This document shows, in pieces, positions 1 to 6,484 of a stretch of 8,414 nucleotides of DNA. Position numbers and translations under genes: made by a program. Within the stretch, counting starts at the first letter, position 1; each line of letters opens with the position of its first letter. The notes under the pieces were generated by a model that saw nothing but the letters and a program-made list of their open reading frames with translations, was not told the DNA's origin and ran no database searches. Source of the DNA: JAUWNJ01 sp034190305 (lineage in GTDB: Bacteria; Planctomycetota; Phycisphaerae; SM23-33); contig JAXHSV010000136.1 in assembly GCA_034190305.1 (NCBI GenBank), forward strand, positions 1 through 8,414. Direction: 5' to 3'.

Positions 1-23
1 GCAGAGGAGCGACGGGCGCATGA
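1..23 (+). CDS. Possible 3' end of an upstream gene (partial)
   Basis: In the frame ending with the TGA at 21-23, the visible codons are open and read RGATGA followed by stop. The stop would overlap the ATG at 20 as ATGA, the classic coupled-gene arrangement, and matches the overlapping style of the genes that follow. Only seven codons are visible, so no product can be named and the reading could be chance. The inference that the operon starts upstream of the window rests mainly on the lack of room here for a promoter. Confidence 0.3.
4..9 (+). promoter_or_regulatory. Ribosome binding site of the GT2 gene
   Basis: GAGGAG lies ten bases before the ATG at 20. This is a good Shine-Dalgarno match and supports that start, which also gives a complete GT2 N-terminus. 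Confidence 0.6.
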
Positions 24-1003
24 AAAATAGCATTTCTGTCATTGTGCCTACGCACGACCGTCCGGAATCTCTCGGAAGGACCGTCCGGTCTGTCCTGGAT
101 CAGAGCCGGCTGCCGGACGAGTTGATAATCGTCAACGACGGGGACGAGGAAATCCCCGCCGACATTGCCGAGGCGGTGAGCAAGGCGGGTGTGCGGTTCA
201 TTTACAGGCGGCGCGAGCGTCCGTCGCTTCCGGCTTCGCGCAACGCCGGAATAGACGCTTCGAGCAGCGATATCCTGGCGTTTCTGGACGACGACGTGGA
301 ACTGGGACGGGATTTCCTTGCCGAGATATCGGATATGTACAATGCCGACACCGACGGCAGGGTCGATGGGATCGGCGCGGTGGGCACGGACATGGGAATC
401 GGCTTGGTTTCGGGCAATCGTAAGCCTGACGGCGCGAAGAACAGCCTTTGGAGCATCCGGCTTTGGGATGTGCTGGTATTTTTGACCGCCCACACTCGCT
501 GGCTGCCCCGTCGATGCCTTGCCAGGTCGGTTCACCTGCCGCCGAGGCTTCGATACCGACTCATACCGGCGAAATTCCTGACCGGCGGAAGGATCAGCGT
601 CCGTCGGCGCGTCGTCGAGTCCGTCAGGTTCAACGAAGGCTTCACCGGATACGCCGTCGCTGAGGACCGCGACTTCAGTTACCGCGCCACGCAGCAATTC
701 GCCATGTTCGTCGCGCCGTCGCTGAAATTGATTCATCATTGCGAACGGGCGTCCAGGCCTGATTCGTTCGCCTGGGGGCGCATGATGGCGACCAACCACA
801 TCCGCGTGGCAGCCGACGCGCTGGAACCCGGGGCGGGCAAATGGACGCTGCTTGCGTGGGACCTGGCCGGAATGATACTGGTGCACGCCGTTTACTCCGT
901 CATAGGCGACCGAAAATTCCACGCCGGAATGGCGCGAGGACTTCTGGCCGGCGCCGCCCGCGCCGCAGCAGATGCAGTCAAGAGACAATTATGCGCGTGC
1001 TGA
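20..1003 (+). CDS. GT2-family glycosyltransferase (GT-A fold)
   Basis: This 327-residue protein is a family 2 glycosyltransferase, expected to move a sugar from a nucleotide-sugar donor to a lipid-linked glycan at the inner face of the cytoplasmic membrane. It opens with the family hallmark ISVIVPTHDRPESL (residues 5-18), followed by the LIIVNDG strand (35-41), the substrate-loop motif PASRNAGID (71-79), the metal and donor-binding acidic cluster FLDDD (88-92, the DxD equivalent), FLTGG (187-190 region) and an ED pair at 215-216 that is the likely catalytic-base region. There is no signal peptide. A moderately hydrophobic stretch at about 276-295 could touch the membrane but is not a clear transmembrane helix. 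Donor and acceptor cannot be deduced. The ATG at 20 has a GAGGAG ribosome site, and the end overlaps the next gene by 13 nt. The family is secure; the specificity is unknown. Confidence 0.92.
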   Translation: MKNSISVIVPTHDRPESLGRTVRSVLDQSRLPDELIIVNDGDEEIPADIAEAVSKAGVRFIYRRRERPSLPASRNAGIDASSSDILAFLDDDVELGRDFLAEISDMYNADTDGRVDGIGAVGTDMGIGLVSGNRKPDGAKNSLWSIRLWDVLVFLTAHTRWLPRRCLARSVHLPPRLRYRLIPAKFLTGGRISVRRRVVESVRFNEGFTGYAVAEDRDFSYRATQQFAMFVAPSLKLIHHCERASRPDSFAWGRMMATNHIRVAADALEPGAGKWTLLAWDLAGMILVHAVYSVIGDRKFHAGMARGLLAGAARAAADAVKRQLCAC

Positions 1004-2076
1004 TGGTAATGGAGAAATTAATCGTCGGTGGGGCCGAAACGGTCGCGCTGGAGTTGGCCGGCGTATTGAAGGAGCGAGGCTGTTATGTTTCCGTAGCCGC
1101 CATTCGAGGCGGCGGAGGGCGAAAAGATGAATTCGCCGGCGCATCGACGGTGGTCCACGACGGCCTGGCCGCCAACAGGTTCGACCTGACCGCGGCGGTC
1201 CGCATCGCGCGAATCATCCGGAAAGAGCGAATCGAATCGGTAATCGTCGTCGATGCGCTGCGAAACGGACTTCTGTTTTCGACTATCGGTGCTACCCTGA
1301 GCGGGCGCAAGGTCGCCAGGACATGCTGGTGCCACGCCTCGCCGGGAAGGCAGGTGAAGGATTTCGTCCGTCAGCTGAAAATATACCTTGCAACCGGGCT
1401 GCTGGACGAGATCGTCTGCGTCAGCCGATACCTGCGAGAGGAATTGCTCATCCGAGGCCTGTCACAGCGATACGTCCGCGTCGTTCATAACGGCATCGAC
1501 CTGAACGGTATCGATTCGGCGGCGCCGGCGACGGACTTTCCGGAAAATAAGCATATCCTCGTTCAGGTCGCCAACGTCCAGCCTTGGAAGGATTTCGAAA
1601 CCCTGCTGTCGGCGACGTCGCAACTGGCCGGACGGCGCGGTGATTTCCACCTGGTCCTGATCGGGCGCGGCACGGACTCACCGGAGATGACCGACAGGAT
1701 AGCCCGGGCAGGTCTGAAGGATTTCATTACAACGGCGGGCGTTCGCCATGACGTTCCGGCTATTCTCGCTGCGGCGGATGTCTGCGTCCTTTCCACGCAC
1801 GTCGAAACGTTCGGCGTAGCCGTGCTGGAGGGTATGGCTGCCTCCGTTCCGGTGGTCGCCAGTGATGTAGAATCGCTGTCAGAGGTATTTACGCACGAAG
1901 CCGAGGGGCTGAAGGTCCCACCCGGCGATGCCGATGCGCTGGCAGGGGCAATCGAACGCCTGCTGGATGATGAAACTCTCCGTCATCGAATGGGCCAGGC
2001 AGGGAAAAAACGTTCAGAAGAATTCTCATCTGAACGAATGGCTGATGGATTCCAGCAGATGCTGGTGGATTCGTGA
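991..2076 (+). CDS. GT4-family glycosyltransferase (GT-B fold), first of three
   Basis: This 361-residue protein is a retaining glycosyltransferase of the GT4 / glycosyltransferase group 1 type. The N-terminal Rossmann domain begins MRVLMVMEKLIVGGAETVAL, containing the GGAE acceptor-side loop (13-16). VSRYL (144-148) and VVHNGIDL (164-171) mark the passage to the C-terminal donor-binding domain. That domain carries the EX7E motif, E272 to E280 in ETFGVAVLE, followed by GMAASVPVVASDV. The usual G-R-x(4)-K donor-phosphate motif is altered to ANVQPWKD (194-201): the lysine K200 is kept but the arginine is replaced by Asn. The open frame extends upstream to 841, but that part would run far into the GT2 gene and lacks GT4 character. 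The ATG at 991 gives a standard N-terminus. It overlaps the previous gene by 13 nt and stops 1 nt before the next ATG, which suggests translational coupling. Confidence 0.92.
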   Translation: MRVLMVMEKLIVGGAETVALELAGVLKERGCYVSVAAIRGGGGRKDEFAGASTVVHDGLAANRFDLTAAVRIARIIRKERIESVIVVDALRNGLLFSTIGATLSGRKVARTCWCHASPGRQVKDFVRQLKIYLATGLLDEIVCVSRYLREELLIRGLSQRYVRVVHNGIDLNGIDSAAPATDFPENKHILVQVANVQPWKDFETLLSATSQLAGRRGDFHLVLIGRGTDSPEMTDRIARAGLKDFITTAGVRHDVPAILAAADVCVLSTHVETFGVAVLEGMAASVPVVASDVESLSEVFTHEAEGLKVPPGDADALAGAIERLLDDETLRHRMGQAGKKRSEEFSSERMADGFQQMLVDS

Positions 2077-2077
2077 A

Positions 2078-3280
2078 ATGCGGATACTTCATATCGAAAA
2101 GATGCTTTTTCGCACCAGCGGCGCAACAAGTTACGTCCGCGGGCTGAGCGATTATCAGCGCCGGCGCGGGCACGAGGTGTCCCACTTCGGCTGTGAACCT
2201 CCCGACGGACCTGCTGACCGGCTTCGCTATTTCGACTTCACAAAGACGCGCAATCCCCTTGCGATTCTGCGAATGATCCATAACCCGAAGGCTGCTGCGG
2301 ACCTGGAGCGTTTCCTGCAAGATAGGCGTGTCGATATCGCGCACGTGCACAATATCTATCACCACCTGACCCCCTCGATCCTGCCGGTACTGACCGCCCG
2401 GCGGATTCCAATCGTCATGACGGTGCATGACTATCGCCTGGTGTGCCCGACGAAGCATTTTCTCCGCGCCGACGGCGTTTGCCTCCGCTGCCTTCCGAAC
2501 CGGTTCTATCACGCTGCCGGAAGCCGATGTGCGGGTCCGGCCGGAGCGGCGCTGGCGATTGAGAGTTACATCCAAAGGTTCTTCCGCCGCTACTATCAGC
2601 CGATAGGGTTGTTCCTTTGCCCGACGCGATACATGCGGCAGATTCTCCTGCAAGCGCATCTTCCGGCCAACAAGGCCGTGGTGCTGCGGAATATCGTCGA
2701 ACCGATCCGGCTTCCGGTCGATATAAAACAATCCGACTGCGAACTCCTGTTCATAGGGCGACTTACCGTCGAAAAAGCGCCGTTACTTATGCTGGAACTC
2801 GCCCGCCGTCTTCCGGAGGCGCGGGTAGTTATAGTCGGAGAAGGCCCTTTGCTGGATAATCTTCGCAATGAAGTCGCCGGCGCCGGTTTGACTAACGTAA
2901 CACTTGCAGGACACGTCAATCACGAAGATTTGGGCTTGTATCTGGCTCGCGCCACTGCCGTGGTCGTTACCAGCCGGTGGATAGAAAACAGCCCTCACGC
3001 GATGCTCGAGCCGATGCTTGCCGGTCGCTGTGTAATCGTGCCGGACCATCCGCCGCTGCGCGAGTGGGTCCGCGACGGGCAGACCGGTCGGATGTTCTCG
3101 CCCGGCGACGCCGATTCACTCGCAGCAGTTGCCGGGGAGGTGCTCGCTGATCCGGCTCAGAGGGATAAACTCGCCGCAGCCGGAAAGAGGTTTGTTGACC
3201 GGCGGCACGACCCAAAGAATATAATGAATCAACTGGATAGACTTTATGAGGACGTTATCGACCGATGCGCGTTGCGATGA
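2078..3280 (+). CDS. GT4-family glycosyltransferase with a four-cysteine insert
   Basis: This is a 400-residue GT-B enzyme of the GT4 family, a likely polysaccharide-chain sugar transferase acting at the cytoplasmic membrane face. The N-terminus MRILHIEKMLFRTSGATSYV has a Gly/Ser-rich acceptor loop. AHVHN (88-92) and TVHDYRLVCPT (115-125) are typical of a GT4 subgroup with a cysteine-bearing loop. Cysteines stand at 123, 135, 138 and 151 (C-x11-C-x2-C-x12-C), a possible structural metal site. The C-terminal domain has FIGRLTVEKAP (R228 and K233, the donor-phosphate contacts), VGEGPLL (253-259) and the EX7E motif E303 to E311 in ENSPHAMLE. The ATG at 2078 follows GGTGG (2064-2068) by nine bases. 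The open frame runs back to 1928, but that part lies inside the previous gene and adds no family sequence. Sugar specificity cannot be read from the sequence. Confidence 0.92.
   Translation: MRILHIEKMLFRTSGATSYVRGLSDYQRRRGHEVSHFGCEPPDGPADRLRYFDFTKTRNPLAILRMIHNPKAAADLERFLQDRRVDIAHVHNIYHHLTPSILPVLTARRIPIVMTVHDYRLVCPTKHFLRADGVCLRCLPNRFYHAAGSRCAGPAGAALAIESYIQRFFRRYYQPIGLFLCPTRYMRQILLQAHLPANKAVVLRNIVEPIRLPVDIKQSDCELLFIGRLTVEKAPLLMLELARRLPEARVVIVGEGPLLDNLRNEVAGAGLTNVTLAGHVNHEDLGLYLARATAVVVTSRWIENSPHAMLEPMLAGRCVIVPDHPPLREWVRDGQTGRMFSPGDADSLAAVAGEVLADPAQRDKLAAAGKRFVDRRHDPKNIMNQLDRLYEDVIDRCALR
3248..3252 (+). promoter_or_regulatory. Ribosome binding site of the third GT4 gene
   Basis: GAGGA lies 12 bases before the ATG at 3265 and inside the coding sequence of the preceding gene. 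It supports this start, so the two genes share 16 nt. Confidence 0.5.
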
Positions 3281-4368
3281 TTGGTTCCCGAGGCTTGCCG
3301 GCTGCGCTTAGCGGCGTGGAGCGCGTGGTCGAGGAATTGACGGTCGAGTTGACCGCCCTCGGGCACGAGGTGCTTATCTATGCCCGCCCGTGGTATCTTC
3401 GCAAGCAAAGCCGACTGACATGGACCGGAAGCGGACGGGTGATAACGACGCCGGGACTTGCCGGTAAAAACACCGATGCACTGAGCCACACAGCCTCTGC
3501 GATGTGGGATGTGCTGCGGCGGAATGTAGATGTGGTTCACGTTCACTGCGCCGGACCGGCATTGTTGAGTTTCCTCCCAGCCGCTGCATCCCTTCCGATT
3601 ACCTTTACCGTCCACGCACCGGAATGGGACCGCGCTCGCTGGTCCCGACTGGGCAAACTTGCGCTGCGAACGGGGTTGAACTGCGGAATGAAATTCGCCT
3701 CGGCGGTCAGTGCGGTTTCCCTTAATCTGCGTGATTATCTGGCCGATGCCTATAATAGAGAGGTTGAATATATCCCCAACGGCGTTCGGGCGGTTCAACT
3801 GCGTCGCCCGGACAAAATAGGCGGATGGGGCCTGAAAACCGAGGGATATTGTCTCTACGTAGGCCGGATCGTGCAGGAGAAGCGGCTGGACCTGCTGATC
3901 GGCGCCTGGCGTGAGATGAAAATCACCGTCCCGCTGGTAATCGCCGGCGACGGTCGCCAGGAACCGGGATACGAAGCGGAGTGCAAACGGCAAGCGAACG
4001 AACTGGTTCGTTTCGTCGGGCCGCAGTTCGGGACTGAACTGGCGGAACTGTACAGCAACGCGGCAGTTGTGGTCCAGCCGAGTGAATTGGAAGGTATGTC
4101 GCTTGTGTTGCTGGAAGCGGCTGCGTACGGACGATGCGTGGTGGCGAGGGAAATGCCCGCCACGCGCGACGCGCTCGGCGACGGGGTTGTAACGTTCGCC
4201 GGCGATTCTGTCGAGGCGCTCGGCGAGACGATTGAAAAGTGCCTGAACGACCCCGCCTTGAGGCGGAGCACCGGCGCGGAGGCAAAACGGCGGGTTACGG
4301 AGCAGTTTTCCTGGCCTGTCATCGCCCGGCAGTATGAAAGACTTTACCAATGTGCAGTGCGGAGGTAA
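3265..4368 (+). CDS. GT4-family glycosyltransferase, third of three
   Basis: This 367-residue GT-B enzyme begins MRVAMIGSRGLPAALSGVER. That resembles the 'IGSRGIPA..GGVE' opening of a GT4 subgroup common in EPS and O-antigen loci, in which the SGVE loop (16-19) contacts the acceptor. The N-domain contains VVHVHCAGP (90-98) and TFTVHAPEWD (113-122). The interdomain region has VSLNLRDYL (151-159) and EYIPNGV (168-174). The donor domain has YVGRIVQEKRLDLL (R201 and K206 as phosphate contacts), AGDG (227-230) and EX7E as E276 to E284 in EGMSLVLLE. All key family residues are present and the length is normal. It overlaps the previous gene by 16 nt and the following one by 19 nt. Its likely role is adding one sugar of the repeat unit; which sugar is unknown. 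Confidence 0.92.
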   Translation: MRVAMIGSRGLPAALSGVERVVEELTVELTALGHEVLIYARPWYLRKQSRLTWTGSGRVITTPGLAGKNTDALSHTASAMWDVLRRNVDVVHVHCAGPALLSFLPAAASLPITFTVHAPEWDRARWSRLGKLALRTGLNCGMKFASAVSAVSLNLRDYLADAYNREVEYIPNGVRAVQLRRPDKIGGWGLKTEGYCLYVGRIVQEKRLDLLIGAWREMKITVPLVIAGDGRQEPGYEAECKRQANELVRFVGPQFGTELAELYSNAAVVVQPSELEGMSLVLLEAAAYGRCVVAREMPATRDALGDGVVTFAGDSVEALGETIEKCLNDPALRRSTGAEAKRRVTEQFSWPVIARQYERLYQCAVRR

Positions 4369-5072
4369 CAACGAATACAACCCCTGCGGCGCTGAAACCG
4401 AACGAACTCCTGCGCGTCCTTGGCGAGGTGGAGCGCGAAGGAGCCGAAGCGCTCCTGAACGGCGCAAGCCGCTTTTACGACTTCGCTAAACGCATTTTCG
4501 ATATCGTCGCAGGAGCGGTCCTGCTGGTCCTTACGATGCCGATAATGACCTTGACGGCGCTGGCGATTAAGATGACATCGAGAGGACCGATATTCTTTCG
4601 CCAGCAGCGCACCGGGCTGAACGGTCGAACCTTCACGATGTACAAGTTTCGCAGCATGTGCAGCGGCGCCGAAGACGCCAGGCCAATTCTTGAAAAACTG
4701 AATGAGAATGACGGACCGGCGTTCAAAATCAAACATGACCCGCGCGTTACACGCATCGGGCGGTTCCTTCGCCGCAGCAGCCTCGACGAACTACCCCAGT
4801 TGATTAATGTCCTTTCCGGACAGATGTCGCTGGTCGGGCCCAGGCCTCTTCCGGTAACCGAAGCCAAAAATGTCCGAGGCGCAGGCCGGATGCGTACAAC
4901 AGTCAAACCCGGACTGACGTGCCTGTGGCAAATATCAGGGCGCAACGAACTGACCTTCCAGCAATGGATGCACCTGGACCTGTACTATATCCGCCATCGC
5001 AGCCTGCTGCTTGACCTGGCGATTATCATCCAAACCATCCCGGCAGTACTGTCGGCCCACGGGGCATATTGA
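4350..5072 (+). CDS. Polyprenyl-phosphate sugar-1-phosphate transferase (PglC-like, Bac_transf family)
   Basis: This 240-residue monotopic phosphoglycosyltransferase moves a sugar-1-phosphate from a UDP-sugar to undecaprenyl phosphate, the first committed step of lipid-linked glycan assembly. It has the basic stretch AKRIFD (46-51), a hydrophobic segment with a central proline (51-74, P64) that fits the family's re-entrant membrane helix, then GPIFFRQQRTGLNG (79-92) and MYKFRSM (97-103). The catalytic Asp-Glu pair is D146-E147 in SSLDELPQL, followed by the signature MSLVGPRPL (159-167) and KPGLTCLWQISGR (186-198). It lacks the N-terminal transmembrane bundle of WbaP/WcaJ types and corresponds to the catalytic core plus a roughly 40-residue soluble, helix-like N-terminal extension. 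The sugar (Gal, Glc, GlcNAc or other) cannot be predicted. The ATG at 4350 is the only ATG before the membrane helix. It overlaps the preceding gene by 19 nt and has only a weak upstream ribosome site. Confidence 0.94.
   Translation: MCSAEVTTNTTPAALKPNELLRVLGEVEREGAEALLNGASRFYDFAKRIFDIVAGAVLLVLTMPIMTLTALAIKMTSRGPIFFRQQRTGLNGRTFTMYKFRSMCSGAEDARPILEKLNENDGPAFKIKHDPRVTRIGRFLRRSSLDELPQLINVLSGQMSLVGPRPLPVTEAKNVRGAGRMRTTVKPGLTCLWQISGRNELTFQQWMHLDLYYIRHRSLLLDLAIIIQTIPAVLSAHGAY
4361..4365 (+). promoter_or_regulatory. Shine-Dalgarno-like GGAGG inside the gene start
   Basis: GGAGG sits just after the ATG at 4350 and directly against the TAA (4366-4368) of the preceding gene. No ATG, GTG or TTG follows in frame at a useful distance. 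It may therefore help retain terminating ribosomes for re-initiation at 4350, or it may be chance. Confidence 0.25.
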
Positions 5073-5206
5073 ACCATTTTCAAGCAATTTTTATCGTATT
5101 TTTGCTGATCGCCGAATGCTTCTTTCGGTAATAATTTACTTCGCCCCCAACTGTGCCGATATATGTATTGTCCCGTCGGCATGAGGCGCCGGCGAGCGAG
5201 GAGGAT
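5073..5206. other. AT-richer intergenic gap between the GT block and the TPR genes
   Basis: These 134 nt break the overlap pattern of the first five genes and have T runs (around 5087-5104) and TAATAATTT (5129-5137). A weak 5-bp hairpin, CCGAA at 5112-5116 with TTCGG at 5124-5128, lies in the middle. This could be where one transcription unit ends and a promoter for the TPR genes lies, but no convincing -35/-10 pair with normal spacing was found. TTGCTG (5102-5107) and TAATAA (5129-5134) are 21 nt apart. Confidence 0.4.
5198..5204 (+). promoter_or_regulatory. Ribosome binding site of the first TPR gene
   Basis: GAGGAGG precedes the ATG at 5207. Read as GAGG (5198-5201) it is five bases away; read as AGGAGG (5199-5204) it is only two. 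It is the one strong ribosome site in the region and favours ATG 5207 over the in-frame GTG at 5153, which has none. Confidence 0.55.
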
Positions 5207-6469
5207 ATGGGCGAACCGACCAATTTTGCTGAAGGAATGCGGGCATATCGCAGGGGTGATTACTCCACAGCCATAGAGGCTTTTATTACCCTGGTCGATC
5301 GCGGCGACCTGTTCGGTAAACTGGCTCGCTACTACTGCGCGATGGGATACCGTGCAATGGGAATCGAATGTCTGGAGGCGGGTGAATTTTCCGCCGCCGC
5401 CGGACACCTCCGCCGGGCGGTAGCACTGATCGGAAACAAGGCCGAACTTGTCGAGTACCTTATGGCGGTCTATGCCAAATCCGCCCAATACGATAGGTAC
5501 GCCGACAGCGCCGAGGTATTGAGCAAATTGAATCGCGACAATGTTTCCGCCCATGTCCGCCTGGCCCAGGCCCAGTGGCATGCGGGCCGGCGACCACTGG
5601 CAATCATGACGCTCTCAAGGGCACTGCGCGAGCTGGGCGATAAGGCCGAACTGCACCTGAACCTGGGATTGTTCCACGCAGCCGAAGAAAAATTCGACCT
5701 TGCCGCCGAGCATCTCCGCCGGGCAGTCGAGTGCGACTGCACCTCCATAGAAGCACACCGCTGCCTGGGTCTGGTTGAATCGGCACGCGGTAATTTCAAT
5801 ACGGCTGCCCGCGCGTTTCAGCGAGCCTGCGCCCTGGCGCCGCAGAACCTCATGCTCACCTATCAGTTATGCCTCGCCGCCGATGCTGCTGCAAAGACGA
5901 ATCATCCCATAACGCTGACCCTTCCGGATTTTAATCAGCCCAGGACAAACCCGAACACATCGTCAGAACATGTCAGACCGATACGCCAACTGGCTGAATA
6001 CGCAACCGCCGAACCGGACTTCATAGAGACTTTCCTCGCCCTTCCATCCAGCGATGCCGACGAAAACCTCTTCGGCGTTATACTGTCGGTGCTGCAAACC
6101 GCCCTTACATACCACGCCGATTACGCCGACCTTCATTATTTCGCCGGCGTGGCCTCGGCTCGCCTCGGTATGTTCGAGCAGGCCAGACAATACACCGCTA
6201 AAGCCGTTGACATCAACCCTCGATACACCAAGGCTTTGATACACCTTTGCGAAATGGACGCCCGCCTCGGCGATCTTGACCAGGCCATCGCCAACCTTCA
6301 GCGGGCGGTTCTGACGGGGGCGGATTTCCCGGATATCCACGCCCGACTTGGAGACCTGATGAGACAGCGCGGAATGAACGACCTTGCCAGGGACCACTAC
6401 GAACGGGCGATGGAACTAAAACCAAATTATCAAAAAGCATCCGATGGAATTGAATCGCTGGCTGCATGA
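5207..6469 (+). CDS. TPR-repeat protein with an array-linker-array plan (shorter paralogue)
   Basis: This 420-residue, probably soluble, helical-repeat protein likely acts as a protein-protein scaffold; no enzyme domain is seen. The N-terminal region holds irregular TPR-like helices (about 4-112), then clear 34-residue repeats at 113-146, 147-180 and 181-214, each with the small/aromatic TPR pattern (for example LGLFHAAEEKFDLAAEHLRR). A non-TPR linker spans about 225-305 and is rich in Pro, Asn and Thr near 233-252. Three further repeats follow at 307-340, 341-374 and 375-408, with a 12-residue cap. There is no signal peptide, lipobox or membrane helix, even from the in-frame GTG at 5153, which would add 18 residues. 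The stop is 15 nt before the next TPR gene, so the two are co-transcribed. The linker end and C-terminal array align with the next protein. The TPR call is secure; the function is unknown. A link to polysaccharide assembly is inferred from position only. Confidence 0.85.
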   Translation: MGEPTNFAEGMRAYRRGDYSTAIEAFITLVDRGDLFGKLARYYCAMGYRAMGIECLEAGEFSAAAGHLRRAVALIGNKAELVEYLMAVYAKSAQYDRYADSAEVLSKLNRDNVSAHVRLAQAQWHAGRRPLAIMTLSRALRELGDKAELHLNLGLFHAAEEKFDLAAEHLRRAVECDCTSIEAHRCLGLVESARGNFNTAARAFQRACALAPQNLMLTYQLCLAADAAAKTNHPITLTLPDFNQPRTNPNTSSEHVRPIRQLAEYATAEPDFIETFLALPSSDADENLFGVILSVLQTALTYHADYADLHYFAGVASARLGMFEQARQYTAKAVDINPRYTKALIHLCEMDARLGDLDQAIANLQRAVLTGADFPDIHARLGDLMRQRGMNDLARDHYERAMELKPNYQKASDGIESLAA

Positions 6470-6470
6470 C

Positions 6471-6475
6471 GGAGA
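6471..6475 (+). promoter_or_regulatory. Ribosome binding site of the second TPR gene
   Basis: GGAGA lies nine bases before the GTG at 6485 and directly after the stop codon of the preceding gene. It supports a GTG start for the downstream TPR gene. Confidence 0.6.
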
Positions 6476-6484
6476 TTTTTATCT

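Noticed and set aside
841..990. N-terminal extension of the first GT4 gene by 50 codons
   Set aside because: The added Arg-rich sequence is a shadow of the GT2 gene. The ATG at 991 gives the normal GT4 N-terminus with the GGAE loop at residues 13-16.
1928..2077. N-terminal extension of the second GT4 gene by 50 codons
   Set aside because: It would overlap the previous gene by about 150 nt and adds no GT4-like sequence. ATG 2078 gives the standard MRILHIEK opening with an upstream GGTGG.
1889..2731. A 280-codon open frame on the - strand crossing the junction of two GT4 genes
   Set aside because: It spans two well-supported + strand genes, has no recognisable domain and no ribosome site that stands out.
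3244..4467. A 407-codon open frame on the - strand opposite the third GT4 gene
   Set aside because: The + strand here encodes an intact GT4 enzyme with EX7E and Arg/Lys motifs and proper overlaps with its neighbours. The antisense product is rich in Arg, Gln and His without any family motif, typical of a GC-rich shadow frame.
5112..5128. Small hairpin after the sugar-1-phosphate transferase as a terminator
   Set aside because: The stem is only 5 bp (CCGAA/TTCGG) with a 7-nt loop and no T-run after it; the T-runs lie before it. It is too weak to call.
5102..5134. TTGCTG ... TAATAA as a sigma-70 promoter for the TPR genes
   Set aside because: The spacing is 21 nt instead of about 17 and the -35 match is partial, so it is mentioned only as a possibility in the gap.
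5153..5206. GTG at 5153 as the start of the first TPR gene
   Set aside because: It has no ribosome site, while GAGGAGG stands before ATG 5207. It remains possible and would add 18 residues, but does not create a signal peptide.
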